DNA of 64,000 nt. Origin: Terriglobia bacterium. Lineage in GTDB: Bacteria > Acidobacteriota > Terriglobia > Terriglobales > Acidobacteriaceae. The translations under genes were made by a program, and so were the position numbers. Shown here piece by piece: positions 42,307-51,948 of the stretch. The notes below the pieces were generated by a model. The model was not told the DNA's origin, did not search any database, and was given only the letters and a program-made list of their open reading frames with translations. Numbering within the stretch: position 1 is the stretch's first letter; every line of letters starts with the position of its first letter. The DNA lies in the NCBI GenBank assembly GCA_020072815.1, contig JAIQGE010000001.1, positions 682,001-746,000 on the forward strand. The letters are read 5' to 3'.

Positions 42307-43302
42307 ATGACTACCATGCGCGCAGCCTGGATCGCCCGCTTCGGCGGACCGGAAGTTCTGGAAGTCCGCGAAGTTCCCATACCGAAGATTAATGATGATC
42401 AAGTTCTGGTCCGCGTGCGGGCGTCCGCGCTGAATCGCGCCGACCTGCTGCAGCGCCAGGGGAAATATCCGCCGCCTCCGGGATGCCCGGTGGAAATCCC
42501 CGGGATGGAATTTGCGGGCGAAGTCGCCGAAGTGGGCGCGGCCGTACGCACGTGGAAACCTGGCCAGCGAGTCTTTGGCCTGTTGGGTGGGGCCGCGCAG
42601 GCGGAGTACGTCGCTACGCATGAACTGCTGCTGGCGGAAATCCCTTCGAACTTAAGCTGGGCGGAAGCCGCTGCCGTCCCGGAAGTTTTCATCACGGCGC
42701 ATGACGCGATGTGGATTCAGGCGCGGCTGCGTCCCGGCGAAACCGTGCTGATCAACGCCGTGGGCAGCGGCGTGGGGCTGGCGGCGGTGCAACTGGCGCG
42801 CGCGATTCAAGCCGTCCCGTTTGGAACTTCACGCACGCCGGACAAGATTGATCAGGCGCGCGAATATGGCTTGGAAGATGGCCTAACCGTGCGCGATAAC
42901 TTTGACGATCTGGTCGCCGCGGCTGAGAAATGGACGGCGGGAAAAGGCATCAACGTGATGATTGATTTGGTGGGCGGCCCGCACATCAAGGCCGCACAGA
43001 AATTGCTGGGCGCGAAAGGCCGGCTGATTCTGGTCGGGACCGTGGGCGGCGCAGCTTCTGAGCTTGATGCCCGCTACGTGATGAGCAAACGCCTGGAGAT
43101 TCGCGGAACCGTTCTGCGTGCGCGAAGTCTGGAAGAAAAGATCCAGGTGACGCGGGCCTTCGCGGCTGAAGTTGTGCCGCTGCTGGCCTCGGGCATGCTG
43201 CGTCCGACGATTGACAGCAAGTTCCCGCTGGCCGAAATCGGCAAAGCACACGCGCGGCTGGAATCGAATGAGACGGTGGGGAAAGTGGTGGTGGAGATGT
43301 GA
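42307..43302 (+). CDS. NAD(P)H:quinone oxidoreductase (PIG3-like, zinc-independent MDR)
   Basis: 331 aa of the medium-chain dehydrogenase/reductase family. The N-terminal GroES-like domain (VRVRASALNRADLLQRQGKYPPP split around the active-site loop) and the IPGMEFAGEV and NADPH-binding AVGSGVGLAAVQLA motifs match TP53I3/PIG3-like quinone reductases. Zinc ligands of alcohol dehydrogenases are absent. It would reduce quinones with NADPH. It stands alone. Confidence 0.88.
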   Translation: MTTMRAAWIARFGGPEVLEVREVPIPKINDDQVLVRVRASALNRADLLQRQGKYPPPPGCPVEIPGMEFAGEVAEVGAAVRTWKPGQRVFGLLGGAAQAEYVATHELLLAEIPSNLSWAEAAAVPEVFITAHDAMWIQARLRPGETVLINAVGSGVGLAAVQLARAIQAVPFGTSRTPDKIDQAREYGLEDGLTVRDNFDDLVAAAEKWTAGKGINVMIDLVGGPHIKAAQKLLGAKGRLILVGTVGGAASELDARYVMSKRLEIRGTVLRARSLEEKIQVTRAFAAEVVPLLASGMLRPTIDSKFPLAEIGKAHARLESNETVGKVVVEM

Positions 43303-43372
43303 GGTCCACTTTTAATGCCGTTCCAGGCACGTGCAATGTCGGCAGGCAAGGAATCTGTTGGCGACACCAGAC

Positions 43373-44851
43373 TTAAGCGCAAACATCAGCCTGCTGGACT
43401 TGCGATGAAATGTTTTTAGATACCCAGTACCCAAGCGCGCTCAAAGTTAGTATTGGATTGGCCGCACCAACGCAAGGAAATAAAGATGCATCCCCCACGT
43501 ACACGTTGTCCATGCCCCACAGCCTCCCAACAATATCGCATGCACTTGTCTCTGGCGCTGTTCCGATTCGAAGTGTTCCCGCCTCGTGATAGCTACGGCC
43601 CGGAGCCATCGTTTCGATCCTACGCGTCTCGTCCGTGTATCGAGGGGCCGTATCTTCAAGGGGAAAACGCTCTGTAACGTATTCGCCGCCAAGCTCGCCG
43701 ACAATTTCCTGGATTCGCACGCACATGTTGCGTGTCCGTGTTTCGTCTCCGGGGCTAGCTCTCAAGAACGTTTTCGCTTTGCGCACGCCAAACCCATCTC
43801 GTTCGAGGGCAAGCGTGACCATGTTGTCCGGTTGGGGCTCCATCGCCGCAAAAGCGCCGACGTCAACAGTTAAGAATCGCGCGTCGGACGGATCAGGCTC
43901 TCCGCGCAAATGAATCTGGAAACGTTCGCTGGAAGCTCTACCGGACGGCGGAATTACCAAGCTGATTCCATCATTCGGACTTGTTCTCCCCGGCACACGA
44001 ACACGAATCTTGGATCTTCGTTCCACATGCTCGGCCAAGAATCGGCCGACTATCGGCCGGCCTTCGGCCAAGCCGGAATTCAAAACGAGGCGGGCTGATT
44101 CGATCGGGCTCGCTGCCAGCACCAGGTGATCCAGTGGTAACACGGTTGGACGCGTGCCGAGTTGAGTAGTGTCCAGGCAGCACACGGCTGTCGCGCGTTT
44201 CCCGTCGTGAATAATGCGCGTAACATAACAATCTGTCACAATCCGCAGTCTTCCTGGGGATTCGCTGATACTGTCCAAAGCAACCAGCTTCATTAGACGC
44301 TCGGCGGGGCTATCGTACCCGCATGAAGGACTAAAATCGCCGGACGGTTTATCAACCGCGATCCTGGGCGGTGTTGCACAGAATCTGCCGAGCTTCATGG
44401 CTGTCCACTCTTGCGCTGGACATGAAATGTCGCCAATTCTTACCCTTTGCATGAGTTCAGCTTTCGAAAACAGGGCGGACAACTCATCCACGACTTCACG
44501 CGGCCACTCGCCTCCGGGAAAACAGACAAAGTCCTCCTGGTAGAATCTGGGTCGATTGGCTCCAGCCACTGTCCCTCTGCCCCCCAAGCCGGGTACCAAC
44601 ATGCCGCCGACCATCGTACCCAACCAAGGCGTGCTCTTATTGTGATCGATGAATTTTCTCCGAAGCGCGTTTTTCAAAACATTGTTGAAATGAGTTGTCA
44701 ACCCGGCTGGTCCAAGTTCCAACATGGTAATGAGTGCTCCTGAGTGGAGGTAAAGGTCTTCCGCTACCGCTGTTCCCGCCGGCCCCGTGCCCACGATGAC
44801 GATGCCGTGTTCCATTCTGGCTGCTTGCTGGACAGAAGTTGTCAGGCGCAT
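43373..44851 (-). CDS. GMC-family flavin oxidoreductase
   Basis: 492 aa from ATG 44851, with GGAGAG six bases before it. The FAD-binding motif IVIVGTGPAGTAVAEDL and the C-terminal GMC signature (SYHEAGTLRIGT, then NVYVGDASLFPCVGAANPILT) are clear. The His and Asn of those two motifs form the usual catalytic pair. It probably oxidises an alcohol or sugar; the substrate is unknown. Codon and base use look more AT-rich than in the flanking housekeeping genes. It follows an unrecognised gene on the same strand by 110 bases. Confidence 0.85.
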   Translation of the reverse strand: MRLTTSVQQAARMEHGIVIVGTGPAGTAVAEDLYLHSGALITMLELGPAGLTTHFNNVLKNALRRKFIDHNKSTPWLGTMVGGMLVPGLGGRGTVAGANRPRFYQEDFVCFPGGEWPREVVDELSALFSKAELMQRVRIGDISCPAQEWTAMKLGRFCATPPRIAVDKPSGDFSPSCGYDSPAERLMKLVALDSISESPGRLRIVTDCYVTRIIHDGKRATAVCCLDTTQLGTRPTVLPLDHLVLAASPIESARLVLNSGLAEGRPIVGRFLAEHVERRSKIRVRVPGRTSPNDGISLVIPPSGRASSERFQIHLRGEPDPSDARFLTVDVGAFAAMEPQPDNMVTLALERDGFGVRKAKTFLRASPGDETRTRNMCVRIQEIVGELGGEYVTERFPLEDTAPRYTDETRRIETMAPGRSYHEAGTLRIGTAPETSACDIVGRLWGMDNVYVGDASLFPCVGAANPILTLSALGYWVSKNISSQVQQADVCA

Positions 44852-44961
44852 GAGTCACTCTCCGCGGTATCTTGTACGCGAAGATCCGACCGATAGAAGG
44901 AGTGAATAAGAAGGCGCTTCCCCAAACAACGTTAGCTCGTTGAACGAACTGAAATCGCCAG

Positions 44962-45765
44962 CTAAATTGGTTTGGTCACTATCTGATATTTCCAGCGCTC
45001 CACGAAATGAAGATCCCGGAACGGCTGCGGCACCGGATTGGGCTCTGGTACGGATATTTCGACCATGACAATCGAAGGCTTGGTTAGGAGTTGCTTCAAT
45101 AGGCCTCTAAAAGGCGGGAAAGGTTGGGTGCGTAGCAAATAAGCTAAGGCCAAGCCGATTGTCCCACTGACTCCAAACACCACGAGCACGCGCGGGCCCC
45201 TTTTCCCGCTGGGCAGGACAATTGGTTCCGCGTGCAACAGGTATCCCGCGGTCGTTAGGTTTAGCTGAAACGGAGCGAAGTGTAGTCTATCGTCCTTTTC
45301 GTGATAAGCAGCTTCAAAGCGAGGATGCGTTCTGTCTGTCTTGACGTAATACCCCATGTCGGCTCGATTTAGGAATTCGTCCTGCACGCACTCCCGGTGA
45401 TTCAACTGAATTCCATTCCGCGTGCAATACGACAGGTGCTTACGGATGGAATCGAAAACCGCGTGTTCCAGCGCGGTCTCACTTCTCTTCATGGGTTTCG
45501 GCTGGCCTACGACCGGCCGGTCATTGAGTGGCGGGCGCGTTGTCAACACCAGGAAATCGTGGGCCGACATCTGGTAAACGTTCTTTAAGCTGGAGTCTTG
45601 CTGCCCTCTTTCTTCAGGATGATTGATAATCAGGCCACCGTATTCATGACCTAGCTTTGTAAGAGCATGAGACAACTCCACGAACGCATCGCCGTCGCGC
45701 AATTCATGAGGTCTTAAGGCAGCCACTCCAGGCGTTGCAAGATAGCTAAAATGGACAAATTTCAT
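44962..45765 (-). CDS. Unrecognised 267-aa protein next to GMC oxidoreductase
   Basis: No family is recognised. The N terminus (MKFVHFSYLATPGVAAL) is mixed alpha/beta. The middle is rich in His, Asn and acidic residues (HRECVQDEFLNRADMGYYV). Near residue 195 a hydrophobic VLVVFGVSGTIGLALAYLL could be a membrane helix or a Rossmann-like strand-loop-helix. AGGTG precedes the start. Position suggests co-transcription with the GMC gene, and the base use is similarly unlike the core genes. Function unknown. Confidence 0.7.
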   Translation of the reverse strand: MKFVHFSYLATPGVAALRPHELRDGDAFVELSHALTKLGHEYGGLIINHPEERGQQDSSLKNVYQMSAHDFLVLTTRPPLNDRPVVGQPKPMKRSETALEHAVFDSIRKHLSYCTRNGIQLNHRECVQDEFLNRADMGYYVKTDRTHPRFEAAYHEKDDRLHFAPFQLNLTTAGYLLHAEPIVLPSGKRGPRVLVVFGVSGTIGLALAYLLRTQPFPPFRGLLKQLLTKPSIVMVEISVPEPNPVPQPFRDLHFVERWKYQIVTKPI

Positions 45766-46463
45766 GATTTCGCACCTGAACGCAGTTGAAGAAGACGCAG
45801 ACTCGTAGCGCTAAGTTTGTAGCCAATCCGGAATGGAAGTGCAAGGAGTATCGGGGCCGATAAGCCTGACGGCAATGGATTGCGCGCTCCGCGTTGCTGC
45901 GCGCGGGCCGGCGGCGCGCGGAACGGGATTATTCGTTTGTTTACCCGGCACTTATCCCTCATCCCGCGAGGCGGGACTCGGGAACGTGGCCGGGCTACTA
46001 TCTTTCGTCCCTTGCGGGACTTTTGTCAGGTGGTCGCCGCGATTCCACAAACGCGACGGGCGCGGGGCTGCGGCGGAAAAGAGCAGTCAGCAATCAGCCA
46101 AACAAAAGCCGCAGCCGAGGGCGGCTGCGCTCCACGCCTCGTACCGCTACGGCAGTTTTTAGGACCATGAACTACTTCGCGCTTTACATAGCGAACACAA
46201 GACGATAATATTGCGCTGTCAAGTTTGTATCGCTCTTTGAAAACTGAAAGAAAACCGGTACTTGGTACTTAGTATTTGGTACTGGGCAAATACTGTGGCC
46301 CTCAGCCGATTCTTGGGTGACCTTGGGTGACCTTCCACCCCAGCAGGCCAAAACCGGACCTGCCGGGGACCCCGGCTTGGGTGTAATTGGGTGAAACGGG
46401 GGTAAGGGTACCCCCCCCTGAAATTGGGTGACCCTGGTGATCGGGTCATCCGGTGATCGGAAA
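45766..46463. other. Gene-free repeat-rich DNA before the IS element
   Basis: Nearly 700 bases without a supportable gene. It contains GC-rich inverted stretches (45880-45920), a GGTACTTGGTACTTAGTATT run of short repeats (46256-46280), and repeated TTGGGTGACC/TTGGGTGA motifs from about 46311 to 46437. Open frames on the minus strand here translate the repeats only. Confidence 0.6.
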
Positions 46464-46525
46464 TGTCCTGCACCCCAAAAGTGAGACAGTGAAAGAATGC
46501 ACACTTAGCAGGAAAGGAGCTGCGA

Positions 46526-46868
46526 GTGGCAAACGTAAAAGGGGTCAAGAAGAAAGGGCGAGAGTTCTGGCGAGCGGCCGTGGAGCGAATGGAACGCGGG
46601 CGAGAGCGTCAGTGGGCTGGCGGCAGAGTTGGGAGTGGACCTGCGCGGTCTTTACCGCTGGCGGGAACGGTTACAGCCCGGGGAGAAGGATCCGGGGCGG
46701 CAGCGGGAGGCAGCGCTGGCGAAAGAGAACCAACGGCTGAAACGAGCGCTGGCCGACAAGGTGCTGGAGGTGGATTTTTTGCAAGGTGCCTTGCACAAAA
46801 TAGAGGCGCGACGCCAGGGGAGCGGAAGCACTGGCGCGAAGGCATCTACGACCAGATCAGGGAAGTGA
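46526..46868 (+). pseudogene. IS3 orfA (HTH protein), frameshifted
   Basis: The first 24 codons (GREFWRAAVERMERG) are the start of a typical IS3 OrfA. The rest of the domain (ESVSGLAAELGVDLRGLYRW, then the leucine-zipper part to SGSTGAKAS) is in another frame, from about 46600 to 46868. One extra G in the GGG at 46598-46600 explains the break. The start is GTG 46526 behind GGAAAGGAG. The HTH protein cannot be made from this copy without correction. Confidence 0.8.
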
Positions 46869-47842
46869 TGCCGGTGCAAGGCAGCTTGAGTGTGGAACGG
46901 ATGTGCCAGGTGGCGGTGGTAAGCCGTGCCGGGTACTATCGGAGCTTTCAGGAACACAATCCGGTGGAAGAAGAAATGCTGGTGCGCTCGACGATACAGC
47001 AGATCGTGGTGGAGCATCGGCGGCGGTACGGCTACCGGCGGGTGTGGAAGGAACTGCGGGATCGGGGGATGGTGGTCAATTACAAGCGGGTGTTGCGGCT
47101 GATGCGGGAAGATAATCTGCTGGCCGTGCAGCGCAAGCAGTTTGTGGTGACGACCGACTCCAATCACACGCTGGAAATAGCAGTAAATCTGGCCCGTCGA
47201 ATGAAGCTGACGGGAGTGAATCAGTTGTGGGTGGCCGATATCACCTACATCCAGGTGTGGGGCGAGTTTGTTTTTCTGGCGGTCGTGCTGGACGCATTCT
47301 CGCGCAAGGTGGTGGGCTGGGAGTTGAATCGTAGTCTGAGCAGTGGCCTGGCGCTGCGAGCCCTGGAGAAGGCGATCACGGAACGGCAGCCGCCGCCGGG
47401 GTTGGTGCATCACTCGGACCGCGGTGTGCAATACGCGTGCCGGCAGTATGTTGCCCTGCTGGAGAAGCACCAGATGGTGGCGAGCATGAGCCGTCCGGGA
47501 AATCCGTACGACAATGCCCGCTGTGAGCGATTCATGCAGACGCTGAAACGGGAAGAGATCTATGCCAGCGCGTATCGTGACATGGAGCATCTGCGGGCCA
47601 ACCTGGAAGACTTCATCGAGCGCTACTACAACAAGAAACGGCTACACTCGGCGTTGGGTTATCTTTCGCCGGAAAAGTTTGAAGCGATGCAAACCGGAGA
47701 TCAGAGCTCGAAGGCGGCCACGATCACCTGCTCCTTCGGGAGAGCTAGTACATTACTGGATCTGGGGACGGGGACTCAAACGCCGTCCCCTTCCCCAGAC
47801 CCCAACCCCCTGCTGCTGGGGACAGACCAGGAGATCCTATGA
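46775..47842 (+). CDS. IS3 orfB DDE transposase
   Basis: Catalytic part, normally made as OrfAB by -1 frameshifting on TTTTTTG at 46775-46781. The DDE triad is visible in LWVADITYIQ, HHSDRGVQY and ARCERFMQTLK, with exactly 35 residues between the second Asp and Glu. HTH_21-like sequence YGYRRVWKEL precedes it. Because orfA carries a +1 insertion, one uninterrupted frame now runs from 46526 to 47842 through scrambled orfA sequence. The C terminus extends about 50 residues beyond the usual end. Confidence 0.88.
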   Translation, partial: FFARCLAQNRGATPGERKHWREGIYDQIREVMPVQGSLSVERMCQVAVVSRAGYYRSFQEHNPVEEEMLVRSTIQQIVVEHRRRYGYRRVWKELRDRGMVVNYKRVLRLMREDNLLAVQRKQFVVTTDSNHTLEIAVNLARRMKLTGVNQLWVADITYIQVWGEFVFLAVVLDAFSRKVVGWELNRSLSSGLALRALEKAITERQPPPGLVHHSDRGVQYACRQYVALLEKHQMVASMSRPGNPYDNARCERFMQTLKREEIYASAYRDMEHLRANLEDFIERYYNKKRLHSALGYLSPEKFEAMQTGDQSSKAATITCSFGRASTLLDLGTGTQTPSPSPDPNPLLLGTDQEIL

Positions 47843-48091
47843 CATCATCGTCTGTCTCAGTTCAGGGGTTCACCCATAAAAATGACACGTGTGACACTCG
47901 AAAACTGTCTCACCCGAGGGGTGCACCTCAGAAAAACGGGTATCGCCGGGGATGAATCGTGTAAGTCTATATTTTTCGGGGATGAACGGGGAGGGGCTGG
48001 GGATGGAGAAAATTGCCAGAATTGCCAAGATCCCCGGAACTGCCAAATTCGGGTCATTGAAAACCGGTGGTCGCCGACAAGCGCTCCTCAC

Positions 48092-49444
48092 TCACTTCGC
48101 TTCGTCCATCATCAGCTTCAGGTTCTCCGCTTTCCACTGCATGGCGTCGTGGATGCGGTTTCGGCCGCTGGGGTGGTCGAAGAAGATCCACTCTTCCACC
48201 TGCCCGGGACTCATCTTGCGGTATTCGCCCAGATGGATGGCCGCTTGGGCAAAGCCGTCGGGCTGGCGGCTGGCGTTGAGTCCGTACATGTCGGCTTCAT
48301 GTTCCTGCGTGCGGACAAAGGTGTTGGTCACCGGCGTAAGAGCGAACAGGAAGATTGATGCGAGTAGCACGACCACGGGCAGCACCGCGGTATCGCCGAT
48401 GCCCCGGACCTGCCACTTCTCTCCCCAGCGCGCCAACGACCACTCAACTCCCCAACGCAAATAGGCGAACATCACCACGATCAAGACGACGAAGAAGAAT
48501 ATGCCTTTGTACACGTGGTTGAGCACGTAGTGCCCCATCTCGTGGCCCATCACAGCCTGGATTTCTTCCGGCGAGCCGCGGCGCAGCAGGTTGTCATTCA
48601 TGCTGATGCGCATGGTGCCGGCAAAACCGCTCACGTTGGCGCTCATGCGCGTGGTTTGCTTGGAGGCGTCAAATTGATAAACGTCCCGGACCGGGATGCC
48701 GTTGGCCCGCGCCAGGCTCAATATGGGCACGGTAATTCGAGGATCGTTCAGGCGTGTGTACTTGTTGAAAATGGGAGCAAGATATACGGGACTGATGAGC
48801 ACCGCCACAACCAGAAAGAAACTGGCCACCACCGCGCCCCACAACCACCACGAGCGCGGCAAGCGGCGCACCACCCCAAACAACGCCGTGACGACCACCG
48901 CTCCCAGCAACAGGCTCAGCAGAAAGCCTTTGAGCTGGTCGCCCATCCACGGGCCAAAGGTCTGCGTGGCCAGCCCATATTTGCGCTCACGGAAATATCC
49001 TTCATAGACCGTCAAGGGGAAAAACAACACGGACGTCACCGCTACATATTCCGCCCAATAAATCATGGTCTGCAGCGGCTTGAAGCGGGTAATGCGCTCG
49101 GCCAGGTTGCGGAAGCCGGCCGACCACCCCAGGTTGAGCAGCAGTAAGACAACTCCCAGGCCGTAAACAAAATCCCACAGGATAAGCCAATATCCGCCTT
49201 CGAAATAGGCATCCGATCGCGCCTTGGCGCCGGCTGGAATCTGGGCCAGATAAGCGTTGGTGGCCGTATCAGGATCAAAGCTGGCAGACGCCTTGGCCGC
49301 CGGCGGGACCGCCACCACGGACGGCATTTGGTTAGCGGCTTGGCCGCTGGAGGCAGGGGCCTGCTGTGCGGAAAGGAGGCAGGACAAGACAGCCGGTACA
49401 AGGACCATCAACCCAAGAAACCGCAGAGCGCGTGAAATCATCAT
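48092..49444 (-). CDS. M48 family metalloprotease (Ste24/CAAX protease 1-like)
   Basis: About 450 aa from ATG 49444, behind GGAAGGGGAC. A signal-like N terminus is followed by membrane helices and the zinc protease motif VMGHEMGHYVLNH, with the third ligand in QEHEADMYGL. The N-terminal part matches the Ste24 peptidase_M48_N domain. Relatives process prenylated or membrane proteins or perform membrane quality control. It lies downstream of the 291-aa secreted protein on the same strand, 88 bases away. Confidence 0.9.
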   Translation of the reverse strand: MMISRALRFLGLMVLVPAVLSCLLSAQQAPASSGQAANQMPSVVAVPPAAKASASFDPDTATNAYLAQIPAGAKARSDAYFEGGYWLILWDFVYGLGVVLLLLNLGWSAGFRNLAERITRFKPLQTMIYWAEYVAVTSVLFFPLTVYEGYFRERKYGLATQTFGPWMGDQLKGFLLSLLLGAVVVTALFGVVRRLPRSWWLWGAVVASFFLVVAVLISPVYLAPIFNKYTRLNDPRITVPILSLARANGIPVRDVYQFDASKQTTRMSANVSGFAGTMRISMNDNLLRRGSPEEIQAVMGHEMGHYVLNHVYKGIFFFVVLIVVMFAYLRWGVEWSLARWGEKWQVRGIGDTAVLPVVVLLASIFLFALTPVTNTFVRTQEHEADMYGLNASRQPDGFAQAAIHLGEYRKMSPGQVEEWIFFDHPSGRNRIHDAMQWKAENLKLMMDEAK

Positions 49445-49531
49445 GTCCCCTTCCGGGAAGAGATTGTGCTGATACATAGACGCTTGAACGCGGGCAATGT
49501 TTCGTTGCGTGCTGCCTATCTTGCCGCAGGT

Positions 49532-50407
49532 TTACTTCTTGCCTTCCGGCTTCTTTGGAGCCGGGGTAAGCGCCGGAGCCGAAGGTACCCGTTGCAACGG
49601 AGGCGACGACCGCCAGAACTCGGGATCGTCCACAATCCACTCGCCTGCCGGGTTGCTCATGGGCGGGCTGATGGCGAACACGAACGTCTCGGCGTTTTGC
49701 ACCGCCGCCAGGCGCAATTCGCGCAGCCGGGTGCGCTGCGAATCGTCCAGGTCTTCGTCCTGGGCAAAGGGGCTGAGGGCTTCTCCGGCTTCCTGGAAAG
49801 AATGGTAAGGAGAGAAAACCATGTAGCTGTTGGACGCCATGCCGGACACCACCTGGTAGACGGCGCGGTTGTCCACCACGCCGGCGCGCTCGCGCACGGC
49901 GCGAATGATGCGCTGGCCCTCTTCGAAATCTTTTTCGCGGCCGGGATAGACGCGCACCACCGTCACGTTGAAGAACCGCGCCTGGGCTGACACCAGGCCC
50001 TTGTTGCGGCCCAGGTCTTCGCGGTATTCAAGAATGACCGTATGCGGATCGTTGACCAGCGCGGCCTTGGCTTCCATCACCTTGCCCAGTTCGGCGGCCA
50101 GCCCGGCGTTGCGGACGAAAGGCTCCGCGCTTTTCTCCATGGCCGCATAGGAATCAAAGCCGGAGACAAACCAGACTTCCTGCGGTCCGGTGACGGCCTG
50201 CATGGCGAGGTACGGCCAGGTGCTGGCGTGGGCGCAGGCACGCGCCGCTTCGCCTTCCAGCCTGGTGTAGTCCGCCATTTTCCCGGGTTTAACCTGGTCA
50301 CGGTAAATCTCCAGGATGGCGGGCGGAGTCCCGGCGGTTGCGCTCTGGGCCACCGCAGGCACGCTCCACACGGCGAGCAAGGCAAGGGCAAAAAGGCTGG
50401 AATGCAT
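49532..50407 (-). CDS. Secreted hypothetical protein with two ABM-like repeats
   Basis: 291 aa with a signal peptide (MHSSLFALALLAVWSVPAVAQ). Two similar halves are visible: ILEIYRDQVKPGKMADYTRLE with EVWFVSGFDSYAAMEK, and VTVVRVYPGREKDFEEGQ with YMVFSPYHSFQEAGEA. Each resembles a dimeric alpha/beta-barrel (NIPSNAP/ABM-type) unit. The C terminus is Pro/Lys-rich. Function unknown; it may bind a small ligand in the periplasm. Confidence 0.72.
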   Translation of the reverse strand: MHSSLFALALLAVWSVPAVAQSATAGTPPAILEIYRDQVKPGKMADYTRLEGEAARACAHASTWPYLAMQAVTGPQEVWFVSGFDSYAAMEKSAEPFVRNAGLAAELGKVMEAKAALVNDPHTVILEYREDLGRNKGLVSAQARFFNVTVVRVYPGREKDFEEGQRIIRAVRERAGVVDNRAVYQVVSGMASNSYMVFSPYHSFQEAGEALSPFAQDEDLDDSQRTRLRELRLAAVQNAETFVFAISPPMSNPAGEWIVDDPEFWRSSPPLQRVPSAPALTPAPKKPEGKK

Positions 50408-50508
50408 ATGCTCAGGATTTAAACAGACCGCACGCGGCTTGTCATGCGGAAAAGACGGCGGCGTGGAAAAGCTGAGCGTCGAAGAGCTGGGTTCGTCGGC
50501 CGAAATCG

Positions 50509-51948
50509 CTAAGAATGCGCTCCGGCGACGGCCTTGGCGTCCACGAACGCAACCGCCTCGTCGAGCACCTGCTGCACCAGCTCGGGCGACGACGCTTCAG
50601 CGTAAATGCGCATCAGCGGCTCGGTCCCCGACGACCGCAACAGCACCCAAGCTTCCGCGCCATGGTCTTTGATGGGAGCGTCAAGGAAGAACTTGATGCC
50701 GTCCAGGTCTTCTTTCTTGAGGATCTTCCACGGGCCAAGAGAAGCAGTTTCCGGGGCGGCGGCGCGGGCGATGCCCGCATCCTTTACTTCATGGGGAATG
50801 CGCAGATCGCGGCGCCCGTAAAAATGCGGGCCGTATTCTGACTGCAACGCCGCGACGAGTTGTCCCAGGCTCTTGCCTTCGTCGGCCATCACGTTGGCAA
50901 GCAGCAGCGCGTTGAGCAGGCCGTCGCGTTCCGGAAGGTGGCGTTGCAGGCCGATGCCGCCGGACTCTTCGCCGCCGATGAGGATCTGGCGCTCCATCAT
51001 GAGGTCACAGATGTATTTGAACCCGATGCGGCACTCAATCAGCGTGCGTCCGTGCTTGGCGGCAATGCGGTCCAGCATGCGCGTGGTGTTGAAGGCGCGC
51101 ACCACGTCACCGGGCCAGTCGGCATGGCGGGTGAGCAGCCACTGCAGCAGGATGGAATAAATCTTGTGCGCGTCCACGAACATGCCGTCTTCAGCCGCGG
51201 CGCCGATGCGGTCGGCGTCGCCGTCAGTAACGAAGCCGGCGTGGCAATGCTCTTTGACCACCACGTCCTGCAAGGCGCGCACGTGCGGCTCAATTGGCTC
51301 CGGATTGATTCCGGGAAACAGCGGGTTCACTTCGTCCCTGATCTGCACGTACGCGATGCCGCGCTGGCGGAAAATCTCCGACAAAATGTTCCGGCCCGCG
51401 CCGTACATGCAGTCAATCGCGAACTTGAAACCGGCCTGGGCGATTTTGTCCATGTCGGCAAACTTGCAGATGGCGGCGACGTGCGGCGTGATGAGGTCAA
51501 CTTCTTCGATCTTCGCCGGTGTGCCTTGGGGCATCGTGCCGGCGCGGACTTCTGCTTCAATCTGAGCGATGATGGCCGGCGTGGCCGACCCGCCGTAAGT
51601 GGCCTTGAACTTTACGCCGTTCCAGTCCCAGGGATTGTGGCTGGAAGTAATCATCACGCCGCCCGCGGTACGCTGGGTTTTCACGGCGTAGGAAAGCGCG
51701 GGCGTGGAAGTGTAGTCGGCGGCGATCTTCACGGCGATTCCCGCCTGGGCGATCACCTCCGCCGTGGCCTGAGCAAAGCGGCGCGAGCCAAAGCGCGTGT
51801 CATAGCCGATGACCAGCCCGCGCGACGGATCTTCATTCTTGAGGACGTAAGCGGCAATCGCACCGGCCACGCGACGCACGTTCTCAAAGGTGTAATCGTC
51901 GGCGATCACGCCGCGCCAGCCATCGGTACCGAATTTTATGTCTATCAT
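50509..51948 (-). CDS. Phosphoglucomutase/phosphomannomutase family protein
   Basis: 479-aa alpha-D-phosphohexomutase. The four family motifs are TSSHNPWDWNG (catalytic phosphoserine), DGDADRIG (Mg), GGEESGGIG (sugar specificity) and RSSGTEPLMRIY (phosphate). It interconverts hexose 6- and 1-phosphates. As the third member of the manA-manC set it very likely supplies mannose 1-phosphate for GDP-mannose. The start codon lies inside a 115-bp tandem duplication. Confidence 0.9.
   Translation of the reverse strand: MIDIKFGTDGWRGVIADDYTFENVRRVAGAIAAYVLKNEDPSRGLVIGYDTRFGSRRFAQATAEVIAQAGIAVKIAADYTSTPALSYAVKTQRTAGGVMITSSHNPWDWNGVKFKATYGGSATPAIIAQIEAEVRAGTMPQGTPAKIEEVDLITPHVAAICKFADMDKIAQAGFKFAIDCMYGAGRNILSEIFRQRGIAYVQIRDEVNPLFPGINPEPIEPHVRALQDVVVKEHCHAGFVTDGDADRIGAAAEDGMFVDAHKIYSILLQWLLTRHADWPGDVVRAFNTTRMLDRIAAKHGRTLIECRIGFKYICDLMMERQILIGGEESGGIGLQRHLPERDGLLNALLLANVMADEGKSLGQLVAALQSEYGPHFYGRRDLRIPHEVKDAGIARAAAPETASLGPWKILKKEDLDGIKFFLDAPIKDHGAEAWVLLRSSGTEPLMRIYAEASSPELVQQVLDEAVAFVDAKAVAGAHS

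Larger units (their letters stand above)
46464..47930 (+). mobile_element. IS3-family insertion sequence
   Basis: 1467-bp element with terminal inverted repeats: the left end is TGTCCTGCACCCC-AAAA-GTGAGACAGT and the right end, reversed, is TGAGGTGCACCCC-TCGG-GTGAGACAGT. It is flanked by a perfect 4-bp target duplication GAAA (46460-46463 and 47931-47934). It contains orfA and orfB with a T-TTT-TTG slippery heptamer between them. A weaker inverted-repeat-like sequence (CTGTCTCAGTTCAGGGGTTCA) lies inside the right end near 47850. Clean ends suggest a recent insertion. Confidence 0.93.

Noticed and set aside
46184-46504. Minus-strand frames in the repeat-rich DNA before the IS element
   Set aside because: They translate the TTGGGTGACC and GGTACT repeats and run into the IS end; no ribosome site or domain.
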